Source: Odobenus rosmarus divergens (lineage: Eukaryota; Chordata; Mammalia; Carnivora; Odobenidae). Taken from it: a stretch of 64,000 nt of DNA. The translations under genes and the position numbers were made by a program. Under the pieces are notes generated by a model. The model ran no database searches, was not told where the DNA came from, and saw only the letters and a list, made by a program, of their open reading frames with translations. Below are positions 10,132 to 21,335 of the stretch, piece by piece. The stretch covers positions 3,766,792-3,830,791 of the forward strand of contig NW_004450267.1 of NCBI RefSeq assembly GCF_000321225.1, given 5' to 3'. How positions within the stretch are numbered: position 1 is the first letter of the stretch; each line of letters begins with the position of its first letter.

Positions 10132-12117
10132 TTCTTGACATCATGTCATCTGTAGTGGCCTCAGCACCAGCACCATGGGGCTCACTCTTGTCTCTGTGCC
10201 TTTCTCCAAACACAGGACCAGGCTGGGAAGATGAGGAAGGGGACAGCCGCGAGATGCTGGCCGGCGTGACCTGTTCACAAGCCCCCTTCTTTCCAGATGA
10301 CTTGGAGCAAATGTGCCTTTCGCCGGCTCCTTCGAGACGGTAGCCAACCTCACCCTCACCCAGGGTAGGTGAGCTCTTCCCTGCCTCCCTGCCGCATTGT
10401 GCTGATTTCCCAGGGAGATTTTTTTCCCCCCTTCAAACTGAAAGTGATACTCTTAGCCCCTTCGTGGGCCCCTTTCTGCTTAAGTCTCTTCTCCATGCCT
10501 TCCAGACGGTTCCCCAGAATCTCTGCAGTGCCTGTGGTGCTCCTTATAAAGGGTTAAAGAGTCAGAATTACACCACCATCCCCAACACACCTAGCACTCT
10601 CTCCAGGTGTCCCCACGGGCATGCCTCGGGCTGCCTAGACTTCTGTGACTTCTCAGCTCTCTCTGGAGTGGAGTACTGGGGCCTGGGCTTAACCAGAACA
10701 GCCAACTAGGATTTGAGAGAATGTGAAGAGTGGAATTTTTAAGAACCAGATCAAAAGTGGCATTAAAATTAGATGCTAGTCCAAGCCACTACCTGAGGAA
10801 ACTAATAGGATCCTCTGAAAATAACAGCAGTTCTGCTAGACACTACTCCTGGAGCCATATTTCTTCTGGAATATTCTCTGGCTGGTCAGGGGGCAGCCTT
10901 TCTTCCTCGAGTGTTCCCGGTCACCTTCTCTCTGCCTTTGTTCCCACGGCAGTTCAGGCTGCCAGACTGCCGACTGAGGAGGACGCATCCTGACCTGACC
11001 CACATCCAAACTAATTAGGTGCTTATCTTCACCCATCCACACCCCGAGGAGGCACCCATCCCACAAATCCTCGTACCACCAACGTGGGGCTGAGCTGCTC
11101 TGCTCTCTGCCCCATGTGGAACCTGCAAGGCTGGCTTACTGGGGAAGCTACAAGTTTCTGACCTGGTCTCAGCCTGAGGAAAAGCAAGAAGAAACCTCAG
11201 CTGTGGACACACCCTGGGTAGGAGGCAAAGGAGGAAAGACATGACCCTGCCCAGCAGAGCCAGGCCAGGCCCCATGACAGCCGAGTGTCACCAGCTGGCT
11301 TCACCAGCCTGTCAGCAGTTGGTGTAAACCCACATCCATGCCCCTAGGCAGGCTGGCGTCCCCTGCACTCCCATCCTGTGGAGGCCTCGTCCCTCACCGC
11401 CTCTTGCCCGAGACCAACAGACACCTGCCCACACGTACACAGGCCCAGGGTGGCCCAACCACGCCTCCTGGCCACTCACTCTGTCCAGACACAAATGCAC
11501 AGGGCTGCTGACACAGGATACGACTACCTGGCTTGACCCGCCCCCCCACACCTCCTTCAGAGCCAGACTCCTGGGACCTTGGGAACCTCCCCAAACTAAG
11601 CTCTTCAAGCTTCATGCCCTCCTCCTCAGGAGGGCATCCCAGAGGCCCGTGCCTCAGTGAGCGCACTCTGAGGTGACTGCCTCTCCTACAGCCCCAGACT
11701 CTGGATATGTGGGGGGACTTGAGCCCTGTGCAGGTGTCAAGTCTTCCCATCCTCATGAGGTCTGCCCTCCCACACGGGTGGGAACTTCGCGGCTGCATCG
11801 TGACTCTCTGTACAGATAGGGAAGGTATTTGCTGAAGCCCTTCTGACTAGAAGGTGCTGCTTCTCTTCCATGAGCCCCCAGGGTAGGTCGGCTCAAACCT
11901 GCCTCTAAGGAGGTCTTCTCAGCCACCCCCCCCATCTTTTCCACTGCCCCCATCAGCCTTCTCTCACACAGGAACTGGGCAATGGGTGGCCGAGTTTCTC
12001 TAACTTTCTTGTGCACACCAAACTTAGGTCTGGGATTCAGCAGGCGAGGGAGTTGCATTCTGCACTTCCGACAAGCTCCCAGGCAATGCTGAGGCCGTGC
12101 TCCACCAGCCACATTTT
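10132..12117. other. Non-coding, GC-rich, no gene seen
   Basis: Nothing with gene character is visible. Open frames on the minus strand between 11015 and 12112 overlap each other in different phases and are compositionally driven. No named repeat was recognised. Confidence 0.4.
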
Positions 12118-12190
12118 GGGTAGTGAGAAGGCAGAGGAAAGAGCAAGGGCTTTTGAGTCAGTCAAACTGCATCCTGGCACCAGCTCCACC
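12118..12190 (+). repeat. MIR 5' fragment
   Basis: 'gaaagagcaagggcttttga' 'gtcagtcaaactgcatcctg' resembles the MIR start 'agagcacgggctctggagtcagactgcctgg'. It is short and ends before the core. Confidence 0.55.
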
Positions 12191-13898
12191 AGAACCAGCC
12201 AACACACCTCCAGAGGGATACCCCAGGAGAGGGAACTTGCTAGAGAAGTCAGTGAAGTAATTTATGAACACTCTGGTGCACAGAGGTGGGGGAAGATGAG
12301 AGTTCTCCTTCCTCTCCTTGTGTGTCTAATCCTGGGTCTGGCGCATAACCTGTGCCCTGCATGATGGGGGAGAGGGGGTGCGAGGGCCTGAAAGCCTGTC
12401 TCTTAGACCGAGGGTCTCTACGTCTAGCTCTGAGTGCTTGTGTGCGTGATGATGGGGAAAGGGGCAGTTCGGGCTGTGCTGATGGGCAGTTCCTCAAGTG
12501 ACCTGGTATCTGGATGTCTGTGCACGAGCAGGGGCGGCTGCTAACACATGACAGGGCCACAGTGAAGCAAAGAGCAGTCAGCCTGGAGCCCTGTGCTCCC
12601 CCCTCAGTGGGTCTGATGCCCACTGCAGGCCAGCGGCTCAATGGGAGAAAGGTGGGTGCTTTCAGAAGCTGCATGAACCAGTCTGGCTGGAAAAGGACCA
12701 TTTGTCAAAACCCTTCCTCTCTCATCTCTCAAGCAGCTTCAGAGAGGGTCTTGCTTGTTTCCAGGGAAAGGCTAGGGACTCAGGGAACTTAGCCCAATAT
12801 GTGATATATAGCAGTGTTGCTTCTAGGGTCTAAAGCAAAGACAAGAGAAAAAATTAGACCAATGGCTAATCCATCTTCAGCAAGCAAGTCTGCATCCTGC
12901 CTCCCCTGCACCCTCATATATAAAAACAAGCCCCTTTGATGTTACTCAGAAAATTATGGTGTTTCAACATACTGTAAGGGGTACCTGCTGAGCCTGGGAC
13001 CACCTAGGGGAGACTGGGGGACTCCTCTGGCATGGTCCCAGGCCACATCCAGTGTGCAGGGACATAGGTGGCCAGACAGGGAGCACCGTAAGTGATGGGC
13101 TTGCAAACATGGAGCTCAGGGGGCTCTGAGTAGGAGAAATGCCATGTGATCCCCAGAAACCTTGCTCTGTTCCCAGAGTGCATCCCCAACACACGCATGT
13201 ACACAAACGTACACACACATGTACATACACACACATCTCCTCTGCATTGGAACTGAAGTTCAGCTTCCCAGCTAGTTCTGAGTCCTCCTTCCTTCAGAAA
13301 GAGGAACGTGTTTGCAAGGAGGCCGTTCCTTCTTCGGCCCCAGCCCTTCTCCATGCCCTGGTAACATTTCACACGGCAATTCAGCAAGCAGGGTTGAGGT
13401 TTCTTTTAACTAGTAATTAAAATCAAAGCATAGAGACAAGTTTTGTAAAGCTTGGCTTTCACAGGATAACTTTTCTTCTCTGGATTAGAAAAAAAATGAG
13501 AATCTTGATTGAAACCGTGGGCACCCACATAAACAGTGAAGCCCACTCAGCTTTCTGAATGGAGATGGAATGTGAGGCTCTTCTGTCTGAGGTTAAAAAG
13601 AATTCAAATTCGCATGATTTGTTTCCAAACTTAAGAAGAAAAAGCTAAGACGGTGCTGTGAACTCGGAGGGCGTCTCCATGTGCAGGCCACACTGATTTT
13701 TACCTCACCAGCTCCTGAGAAGACCCGTGTTCCTATTTCTCTACTCTTGTCTTCAAAAGCACAGGAAGTCCAGGTGGGTTTTGGTCTGCCCGAGGTCCAG
13801 GCCCCTGTTTCATCAGGACTGTAGCACCTGCAAGTTGGAGACAGCCCCTGGGACAGGTCTCAGTGCCGAGTTGGTTCTGAGGTAAAAATAAACACATA
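12191..13898. other. Non-coding; small CA/TG-rich tract
   Basis: No exon is seen. A minor (CA)n-like tract with ACGT and GTAC inserts occurs at about 13189-13236. An AT-rich portion, about 13390-13660, lies upstream of the large microsatellite. Confidence 0.4.
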
Positions 13899-14176
13899 TA
13901 CATATAAACACACACACACACACACACACACACACGTACTCACAGGTACACACATACATGCATACATTCACACACACATACATATATACGCACACCTACA
14001 CACATACACAAACACGCACCACACACTCCCACACACACATTCACATGGACACACGTACGTGCACACTCACATATACACACACTCACATACATATATACAT
14101 ATATACGCACACACCTGCACACATACACTCACACATATCCATATACTCCCACACACTCCCACACATACACACAGAC
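13899..14176. repeat. Compound (CA)n/(CATA)n microsatellite
   Basis: Nearly 280 bp of alternating purine-pyrimidine sequence. It begins with about 26 bases of pure CA, then is interrupted by TA, GTAC and CCC. Open frames reading Thr-His-Thr-His or Val-Cys-Val-Cys here are artefacts of the repeat. Such tracts are length-polymorphic and can adopt left-handed DNA. Confidence 0.95.
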
Positions 14177-14185
14177 TGGTAGAGG

Positions 14186-14275
14186 ACATTTACTGGATGC
14201 TTAGTACATGCCAGTCCGTTTTAAAACTACATGGATGATCTCATCATCCTCACAGCTTTGCGACGCAGGCGTCGA
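14186..14275 (-). repeat. MIR fragment, antisense (first of a pair)
   Basis: 'catttactggatgcttagta' 'catgccagtccgttttaaaa' 'gatctcatcatcctcacagc' follows the reverse MIR order. It carries a perfect CpG-rich inverted repeat at 14261-14274 (cgacgc-ag-gcgtcg). Confidence 0.7.
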
Positions 14276-14309
14276 CAATGGCCCTAGTGATGGCAGATGC
14301 TCAGAAGGC

Positions 14310-14520
14310 AGCTCACGCCAGCACGCGGAAGCATTGTTCCAAGCACTGTACACACCTTCACCAGCTTGTGAGGTAAGCGCTACTATTAGCCCCATTTTGT
14401 AGATAAGGAACCCAAGGCGTACAGAGGGGAAGGAATTTGGGAAGCAGTGAGGCCTGGGTTTGAACACAGGCAGCCTGGCTCCAGAGCCCCTCCTATGACC
14501 CGGTCTTCCACGGCCCCTCG
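14310..14520 (-). repeat. MIR, antisense (second of a pair)
   Basis: 'gcattgttccaagcactgta', then 'gtgaggtaagcgctactatt' 'agccccattttgtagataag' 'gaacccaaggcgtacagagg', then 'cctgggtttgaacacaggca' 'gcctggctccagagcccc'. This is a well-preserved MIR running from the 3' end to the tRNA-like 5' part. It repeats segments present in the preceding fragment, so the two are separate insertions. Confidence 0.82.
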
Positions 14521-14919
14521 GGGCACAGTGAGCACCCGGTGACCATCTGCTAAGACAAACACATCCCCAAGCATCTGCTCTGTGATGCAGTCCGGCCGCT
14601 TCCCCCCACTGCTCCTAGATGGAGAGGAGACCCTCGCACAAAGAACCTCACCCGGGGCAGTCAGGCGGGCAGAAAGCGCGCTTCAGCCCAAATGCTCCAG
14701 ACAGAAGAAGAGCAGGCTATTGCGGGGAACCCTGGAGAGTACGACCTCAGTATGAATACGGAGGAGCCCCAGAGGCCCGGCGGGTGGAGGACACTACAAG
14801 GCGACAGCGTGCTCCGGGGCTAGAGGCGGCAGAGAGCGGTGGGGGAGGGCACTTACATGCCTATAGGATGGGCAAATGCAGAGAGACTGAAAGTACACTA
14901 GACACGTACGAAGAGGGAG
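14521..14919. other. Non-coding, no gene seen
   Basis: GC-rich anonymous sequence with a 101-codon open frame at 14619-14924 (+). No domain is recognised. It may include unrecognised L1M sequence upstream of the 3' end that follows. Confidence 0.35.
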
Positions 14920-15105
14920 ATTAGGAAGTTACTACTTAATGGGTACAGAGTTTCTTTATGAGTGATAAAAATATTTGGGGACTAGAGAGTGGTGATGGTT
15001 GCACATTGTGAATGGAATTAAACGCCAGTCAGCATACACGTAAAAACAGTTAAAAGGGCAAATTTTATGTTCTATAGGTTCTACCACAATAAGAAAAGTG
15101 GGGGA
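14920..15105 (+). repeat. L1M-type LINE-1 3' end
   Basis: 'acttaatgggtacagagttt' 'ctttatgagtgataaaaata', 'gtggtgatggttgcacattg' 'tgaatggaattaaacgcc' and 'aaattttatgttctataggt' ending in 'ccacaataagaaaag' match the typical 3' UTR of old mammalian L1 elements. No ORF2 coding part is recognisable here. Confidence 0.78.
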
Positions 15106-15981
15106 GGAGAAGCCACTGGGCCCAGACCCTGGGCAAGGTCCCTGGGGGATCCCTCCCAGTGCTCGCCCTGCTGCTGAGCTCAGGCGACAGAGGTGAGCCG
15201 CTTTCTCGTGACAGAATCGGATGGAGTCTTGCTCTCTATCTGCACTCCCAATGCCACCTGCTCTGGGGAACCCCTCCCAGGGCCCCACTGCTCTCAGGTG
15301 GTGATCTCCGAGCCACTTTGAGGCCTTCAGTCCCCACAGGGCTGTGGCTTTCCCTTTCTTACTGCTTCGAGCGCAGACCACGCTGCAATCACAATTGATT
15401 TGTTTTCCAAAGTTGCAGATGCCAAAGGATAAACTGTGGCAGCGGTGTACTGTAAAATTAACATGGAATGTTCCGAGGGAGCCGGACATGTGGCACAGAG
15501 GTCAGGCTCTCAAGCAACACTGCTTTCTGTTTAAGAGGCACAGTTTTCTCCTCTCTTTCTCCCTTCGCAAGAGACTGAAATAATAAAACTCTGAGAAAGA
15601 AACCTGTTCAGCTTCACACGTACAAGGCAGACCCTGATGCAGGTACATGGATTCACATGTGGGGAACCTGGACAGGCTGTGTTCTGCCTCCATCACCAGC
15701 CAGGCCTTGGGACCACAGAGAAACACCTTTAGCATACGCCACTGAAGCATCCACCCATCCAGCCCAACAAGGCTGTTGGGGGCCTGCACTGTCAGTCTGG
15801 ACACAGTCAAGTTGCTGAAAGGAAATCTGTTATAACAAACTAGTTCCTAAGCCCCCTTCCCTGTGCAACTTAGCGAAGATAGAACCATCTGCTGAAGAAT
15901 TAAATGCAGTAACTATAGTTGAAATCTTGTTCAGTATAGGGGTTAAGAAAAAATTATTTTTAAGGTGTAGTTTGGTAATAT
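15106..15981. other. Non-coding, no gene seen
   Basis: Anonymous sequence. A 177-codon minus-strand open frame (14956-15489) runs through the L1M 3' end and is therefore not a gene. The last 130 bases are AT-rich. Confidence 0.4.
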
Positions 15982-15996
15982 TGGGGGTCTGTTTCT

Positions 15997-16197
15997 TTTT
16001 TTTTTTTTTAAGATTTTATTTATTTATTTGACAGAGAGAGACACAGCGAGAGAGGGAACACAAGCAGAGGGAGTAGGAGAGGGAGAAGCAGGCTTCCTGC
16101 GGAGCAGGGAGCCCGATGCGGGGCCCGATCCCACGACCCTGGGATCATGACCTGAGCTGAAGGCAGATGCTTAACGACTGAGCCACCCAGGCGCCCC
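15997..16197 (-). repeat. CAN-SINE, antisense, arctoid-type
   Basis: A 14-T run (15996-16009), 'aagattttatttatttattt' and the head 'ctgagccacccaggcgcccc'. The exact 15-bp TSD tgggggtctgtttct lies at 15982-15996 and 16198-16212. The B box on its own strand reads GATCGGGCC, with one change at the conserved A. It is a young copy by its TSD. Confidence 0.96.
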
Positions 16198-16212
16198 TGG
16201 GGGTCTGTTTCT

Positions 16213-16689
16213 TGCTGAACAGAAATGGAAGAAGGAAGAGAAAAAGTCTTCCTGTCTATACTTAAAAAAAAAAAAAAAAAGACAACAGGCTAAATAAAGT
16301 ACAGTAAGTAATTTGGGGGGAACCTGGCATTTCCACCTCCTACAAAAAGCCTTCTGAGATCTTGCACTTGGAAGTCCCCACTGCCCTTGCTCCTGCTGCT
16401 TCCTACATACAGCGGGCTATCCCTCCTTGCAACAAGAGGTCCAGCCATGTCTGTCTGCTTCCCTCTCCCACCAGCCTGCAGACCTCTGCAGGACAGGTGG
16501 ACAGGGCTGGTTTCCTATTCGTCTCTAAATCTCCTGCCTACACACTGGTATGGAGTCTTGTCTCAGAGAGTGTGACCTCTATGGGATGGAAGTCGGTTAC
16601 AGCCTAGCATTTTGACTGCCAACATAACAAGACAGCTTGATTTAGCTAGGACAGGCAGGTGCCCAGAGTCTTCTACCCTGACACTGGGG
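16213..16689. other. Non-coding, poly-A tract
   Basis: A run of about 18 A bases lies near 16262-16279 and is not clearly the tail of any element. No exon is seen. Confidence 0.4.
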
Positions 16690-17155
16690 TGACACCATGC
16701 TCCTCACTGCCTACTGAATTAACTCCAACTCCTCAGCACAACACATGAGACACCCCCCCGCCCCAGGATTTGGCCCCTGCCCCCATCCAACCGCATCCTT
16801 CTCTCCTCCCGAGCACCCTTCCCTCATCCTCTGTCCAGACCAAAGGAGCTGGAGTGTCTGCACGGGACACCTGCTGAGGCCCCCACGCTACTGCTCTTCT
16901 ATGCGGTGTCCTTCTCCCTCCTCATCCACCAGACTTCCCTTCATTACAATCCAGCTCAGAGGCCACATGCTCTGTGAAGCTCCCTCCTCCAGGCCTTGGA
17001 GGCGGTTGTGCTGTTTGCAATCATCCTGTGTACCTCTCGGTCCTATTAAGCTGGGAGTTCTTAGAGGAGGGGGACCATGTCTTTCCATATCCGAATCCCT
17101 GCTGCCTAGTCCAGTGCTGGTACCAAGCAGGGACTCAGTGCACATGAATTGAAGT
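16690..17155 (+). repeat. L2 LINE 3' region, sense
   Basis: 'aattaactccaactcctcag', 'gatttggcccctgcccccat', 'agaggccacatgctctgtga' 'agctccctcctccaggcctt', then 'gggagttcttagaggagggg' 'gaccatgtctttccatatcc' and 'agtccagtgctggtaccaag' follow the L2 3' consensus order through its end. It is a dead copy; the 135-codon open frame inside is not a gene. Confidence 0.8.
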
Positions 17156-17555
17156 CACGTCTAGTCAGGGAGACCCTCACCACCAAACAGCGAGGATAAA
17201 ACGTGCCTTTTCCATGACAGCTAGGTGCCACATGCGGCCAAATAGCCCCTAGGTGCCTGCCAGTGTCTGCGAAGGCTGCTGGAAGCAGCCTCAGCCATAC
17301 CCAGCCTTGGCGGGGTGGTCCAAAACACCTCACAGCACATGGTAATGAGGCTACCGCCACTAAGTACCACACTGTTTTCAGAGCCTGCCAGGACACTTGC
17401 CAATACCGTGCCACCCTTTTAGAGCTGGGATGTATGTGCTCCACCCGACTGAACATAATCTACTTAATTAATTCCTAGCACAGACAGGAACACTGTACCT
17501 CCACTACTTCCCTAAAGCCACTCAAATCACACTAGGAAAGGACAGAATCTCCCTG
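17156..17555. other. Non-coding, no gene seen
   Basis: Anonymous sequence between the L2 and an old SINE. No feature could be supported. Confidence 0.35.
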
Positions 17556-17569
17556 GCAGGTTAGTACTT

Positions 17570-17744
17570 TCTTTTTTCCCCCCGGGGGAGGGGGGAGAGA
17601 GGCGGGGGGGGGAGGGGAATCTTAAATAGTCCCCACACCCAGCGTGGAGCCCAACAAGGGGCTAGATCTCATGACCCTGAGATCAGGACCTGAGCTGAAA
17701 TCAAGAGTCAGATGCTTAAGTGACTGAACCACCCAGGGGCCACA
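17570..17744 (-). repeat. CAN-SINE, older subfamily, G-rich tail
   Basis: 'cagcgtggagcccaacaagg', 'gatctcatgaccctgagatc', 'aaatcaagagtcagatgctt' and 'gaaccacccaggggccac' identify an older CAN-SINE type (the 'gactcttgatttcagctc' variant). The 14-bp TSD gcaggttagtactt is exact (17556-17569 and 17745-17758). The tail region is unusually G-rich (17584-17617), replacing the usual GA tract. The B box has decayed to GATCTAGCC. Confidence 0.93.
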
Positions 17745-17758
17745 GCAGGTTAGTACTT

Positions 17759-19750
17759 ATATTCTCAGAGCAATGCCATGGTAAAAGTGGTTAAAAAAAA
17801 AAAAGTTTGCAAAACCACTCCCTTCCCACTTACTTATTTTTCTAGAAATGTATGCAACTTTTATCTGCTTTAAGTAAATATTTTAAAAAATATTAATTAG
17901 CCCCAGGGATATTCCTTTTGTATACTATACATTTCAGAGAAATTTGGATAAAACATGGTGGTTATACATGTATCTCTGATTAACATATTTTCTGAATGAA
18001 AATGAGAACACCCGGCCCTTTGTTAGGATGAAATGTATGAAATTGAGATATGTTAGAAAATACATCTGGCAGTTCTGACTCTATAATTTTTCCAAAGTGA
18101 GGTTAGAAAGAATGTTTTCTGATTTTGCCGAAGTTTTAGCTTTCTAAGGAACGAAAAAGGCATGGCTCCATTCACAGCCAGTACCTGGTGGGGAAACAGG
18201 CTAACACTGGTGACCATCAGTGTTGTGGGCAGTAGACGGAAGATATAGCTGGAATCCTACATGGAAACAGGGATTTTCGAGGACAGAGCCTGGGATTCGG
18301 GGCCACAAGCCTGGGCCTAGTTGCTCGATGCTGGCCACCGGGTGGTTTGGTCACCAAGAAAAAGAAGAGTGCAGGCACACGGCCCCACCCAGCAGCTGTG
18401 TTCATCATTTCTGGAATTGTTAGAGGCTGTGCGGGCTGAAGTCATGCTTGCTCAGGGCCCAGAAAGAACCGATCCAGGTGAGGCAAGACAGGAGTTAAAT
18501 TTAAAAGGGGAAATGTTCTTTGCCTTTTAAAGGCTGTTGACATTCACTGTCTCAGTGCCTTTACCTAGACTCGGATAAATGAGGGGAGAGGCGACGCTCT
18601 GAGACTTCGGAAATCCTATCAAGTGACCAATCCCAGCGGCATCCTTTGACCTTGAGGAATAAAAGAGAGCCCCTGTTATATCTCGGAAGAAAACGGGAGG
18701 AGGTCATGCTTCTCCTTGCCGAGCGGGGCCACAGAGGCTGACAGCACCTAATGTTCCTGCCGAACCGTGTGCTCTCACCGGCCTCCTGACCGGATGCTGG
18801 GATTCGACGCTTGAGCAGCTCACCGCTCCAAGTCTGTTGCTTGGAATTCTGAGCACATTTCCCTATAAAAACGATCTAATGACGTCTGGGCTCCCTTTTA
18901 CACATTCAACACGAACGGACCTAGGGTTTAGAAGGGGACCCAGAGTGAGAAGAGGAGGGGCGCTCATGCCTGCGAAGTGGACTGGCCAGAGCAGGGATGC
19001 TGGGGGCCCGTCCTGTGAGGATGGCGGCGAGGGGTCCTCCCATGTGTGCATGTGCCCACATGTGTGCGCTGGTGCGGGTGTTTTCCAGGAGGACAGGTGC
19101 ATGAGAGGAAACGCATACAGAAGCACAGGGAAGTGACTGAAAGACAAGGGAAGTACTAGGCAGAGGGGATGGTTCTGTCCCAACAGCTCCTCCTCTGAAG
19201 TCCCCCCTTCTCACCAAATGAGTCCTCTCTCTAGAAATGAGTCACTTCTCAGGTGGGAGCAAAGGCAAGCTGTTGCCTTGAGGCCAGGAGAGGGGGAGGG
19301 GAGCCAGCAACAGCCTCCTGCCCTTCGCTGCAAAAGGACATTTGTGACTCAGCTGCTCAAGTTATGACTGAAGAACATTATGCACGGCCACGTGTTTGCC
19401 GAGCAGGATCAAAGCCTCAAGTGGCCAGGTGGCTAGGCAGTGATGGGAACGAGCAAAGCTGGCAGGGGGAGGCCCAGGTCACGCAGACCCCGAGAGCCAG
19501 AACAGGCTGTCACTGCCCCTGCTCAGCGGGGGCCATGGGCCTTGCAGAGAAGGCAGCCTAACACTGTCCCAACCTCTGCGTTGTAAAGAAAAGCTATGCA
19601 GTATCCTGGTTTTAAATGCTGGCAACGAATACACATTAAACAACAACAACAAAAAACGCTACAGGGAAAAGAAACCACTCTTCCACCTGGTCTGTGGGGC
19701 TCCCGTTTGCAGCCCCTTTCCCGGAGTCCTATAGTCAGAATAAGAATTGT
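17759..19750. other. Non-coding; AT-rich first part, no gene seen
   Basis: About 17800-18150 is AT-rich ('aagtaaatattttaaaaaat', 'attaattagccccagggata') and could be constrained non-coding DNA, though nothing proves it. 19020-19090 has a TG-rich spot. 'tgtgactcagctgctcaag' at about 19344 holds an AP-1/MAF-like TGACTCAGC motif. No exon was recognised. Confidence 0.4.
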
Positions 19751-19751
19751 T

Positions 19752-19930
19752 TGGTTCTTTGGCCTCCAAATCTAGCTACAGGCCAGAATCACTTCGGGTA
19801 CATGCTTAATATCCACATTTGGAGGCCCCACCCTAGAGCCACTGACTCAGAATCCCCGTGGGAGAAGACCTGCATTTGGAGAGGCTCCCTGGGTGATCAT
19901 GATTGGCTGCACTGACATCTAGGAACCACG
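19752..19930. repeat. MER5-like hAT-Charlie relic
   Basis: 'ggccagaatcacttcgggta', 'ttggaggccccaccctagag', 'ccactgactcagaatccccg', 'ggctccctgggtgatcatga' and the terminal 'ctaggaaccac' match the MER5A order, with inverted ends (ggttctttg... / ...gaaccac). Confidence 0.65.
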
Positions 19931-20989
19931 GGCTAGTCTGTATTTCTACTTTCCTTGTATTCACAAGTATAACCATACTCACTTTTGTCGCATGCCTCTA
20001 GTTCATAATGATGAAATAAGATTACAAGAATGAGACCATAAAAGGATATCAATCAGGGCTTCTAACCTGGCCCCCCACCCACCACCCAGGGGAAAGGGCA
20101 GAGGCCAGTGTGGAGGGACTTGGGACACAGCTGCTGCCAAGTGTCTTATCTGATTTATAAAACTTCAATATTCTACTCTGTAATATAGCCATACGTGTTT
20201 TCCCCACTGCTACATCTTTGAGTGAATGACTCTTCAGGAAGATGCAGTAGGTTATTCTTGTGATTTGGAGTACCCCAAGGACTCCCCAAGTACAAGCGTC
20301 CCTAGGATATTTACCAAAGCTTGGGAAGCACAGACTTATATCTAGATACCGTATTATTTCATTTGATCTAAGCCTAATGGCAAAATGCCACATGAAGTCC
20401 ACAGGAGGAAGGCTCATATGCAAAATTATATAGCGGACTTCTATTTAAATTTCTGTTCTTTAAAAAAAAAAAAGGCATTGTGTGTGTGTCAGAAATGTGT
20501 TGGATGGGGAAGAGAAATATGACATAATCACAAGAAACCATCCTTTAACACGCACCTTTAAAAAGTTAATGGCTTGAGAGTGGTTTGTTTATACTTTTCA
20601 TAAAAAGTAGTCAAAGGATATTAAGCACTTAAATTGCTGTAAAGGCCCTACTTCCCTAGGCAGTGAGGGCCACATTTGGAGGGTTTGCTCACCACGCTGC
20701 TTTGTGGTGGGAGCAGCTCAGACACCTCCGGAAACCGCAGTCCATCCCTGGAAGCTCCAGCTAAGTATGCCTCCATGTCCACACCCAGGCCTCAGAGCAA
20801 GGACTGGGAGACCATCACCTGGGGACACGGGGGATCAGCGAGTGCCACGTGCCCTCTGCTCAGAGCCCCTGAGTGCAAAGCTGCAGCTGAGCCCCTGCAG
20901 ATCATTCCGCCACCTTCAGAGAAGTTGTGAGGAAACCAAGATAATTGCAGCCTCGCTGGGCTGAGCTTTTCCTTTCTTTGTGACATCCA
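19931..20989. other. Non-coding, no gene seen
   Basis: Anonymous sequence. Poly-A (12 A) occurs near 20462 with a short TG tract after it. No exon was recognised. Confidence 0.35.
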
Positions 20990-21335
20990 CAACTGTCACC
21001 AGCATTTGAAATCAAAACACTTCTCTTATCCTAATACCATTACTTCTTAATAAGCTGAAAGCCTTACCTTTTCCTGAAGTAATTACATTTAGTAAGTGTG
21101 AGACTGTCTGATTAATTTCAGGCAGCATTTCACTGATGTGTAGCATTTAACTATTTATTTGAAGCCATAGGTGCTGATTCCTGTAGAAAAGGAAGCTTGA
21201 ATTAGATGTGGGCTCCTTATGTCAAGTGTTCAACTTGCTGTCATTAATAAAGTGATAATCAATAAAATTATATTATCACTGTGAGAAAAATAATAAAATC
21301 TCCTTGTAGAAGCCAAATATACATTCATTCCATCA
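20990..21335. promoter_or_regulatory. Candidate conserved non-coding element (inferred)
   Basis: An AT-rich, repeat-free block dense in homeodomain-type cores: 'agtaattac', 'ctgattaatttc', 'ttaataagc', 'cattaataaag'. It has a GATA-like 'cttatcc' and a perfect 9-bp inverted repeat, agtgataat (21251-21259) with attatcact (21272-21280), around a 12-base AT loop. This composition is typical of conserved developmental enhancers, but no alignment was possible, so function is conjecture. Confidence 0.3.

Noticed and set aside
13899..14176. Repeated blocks that might suggest a CRISPR array
   Set aside because: Repeat units are dinucleotide slippage products with no fixed repeat-spacer period, and the genome is mammalian.
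13733..14182. Several open frames rich in Val-Cys or Thr-His
   Set aside because: Translation of a CA microsatellite, in both directions.
14956..15489. 177-codon minus-strand open frame
   Set aside because: It runs antisense through an L1M 3' end, so it is a by-product of repeat sequence.
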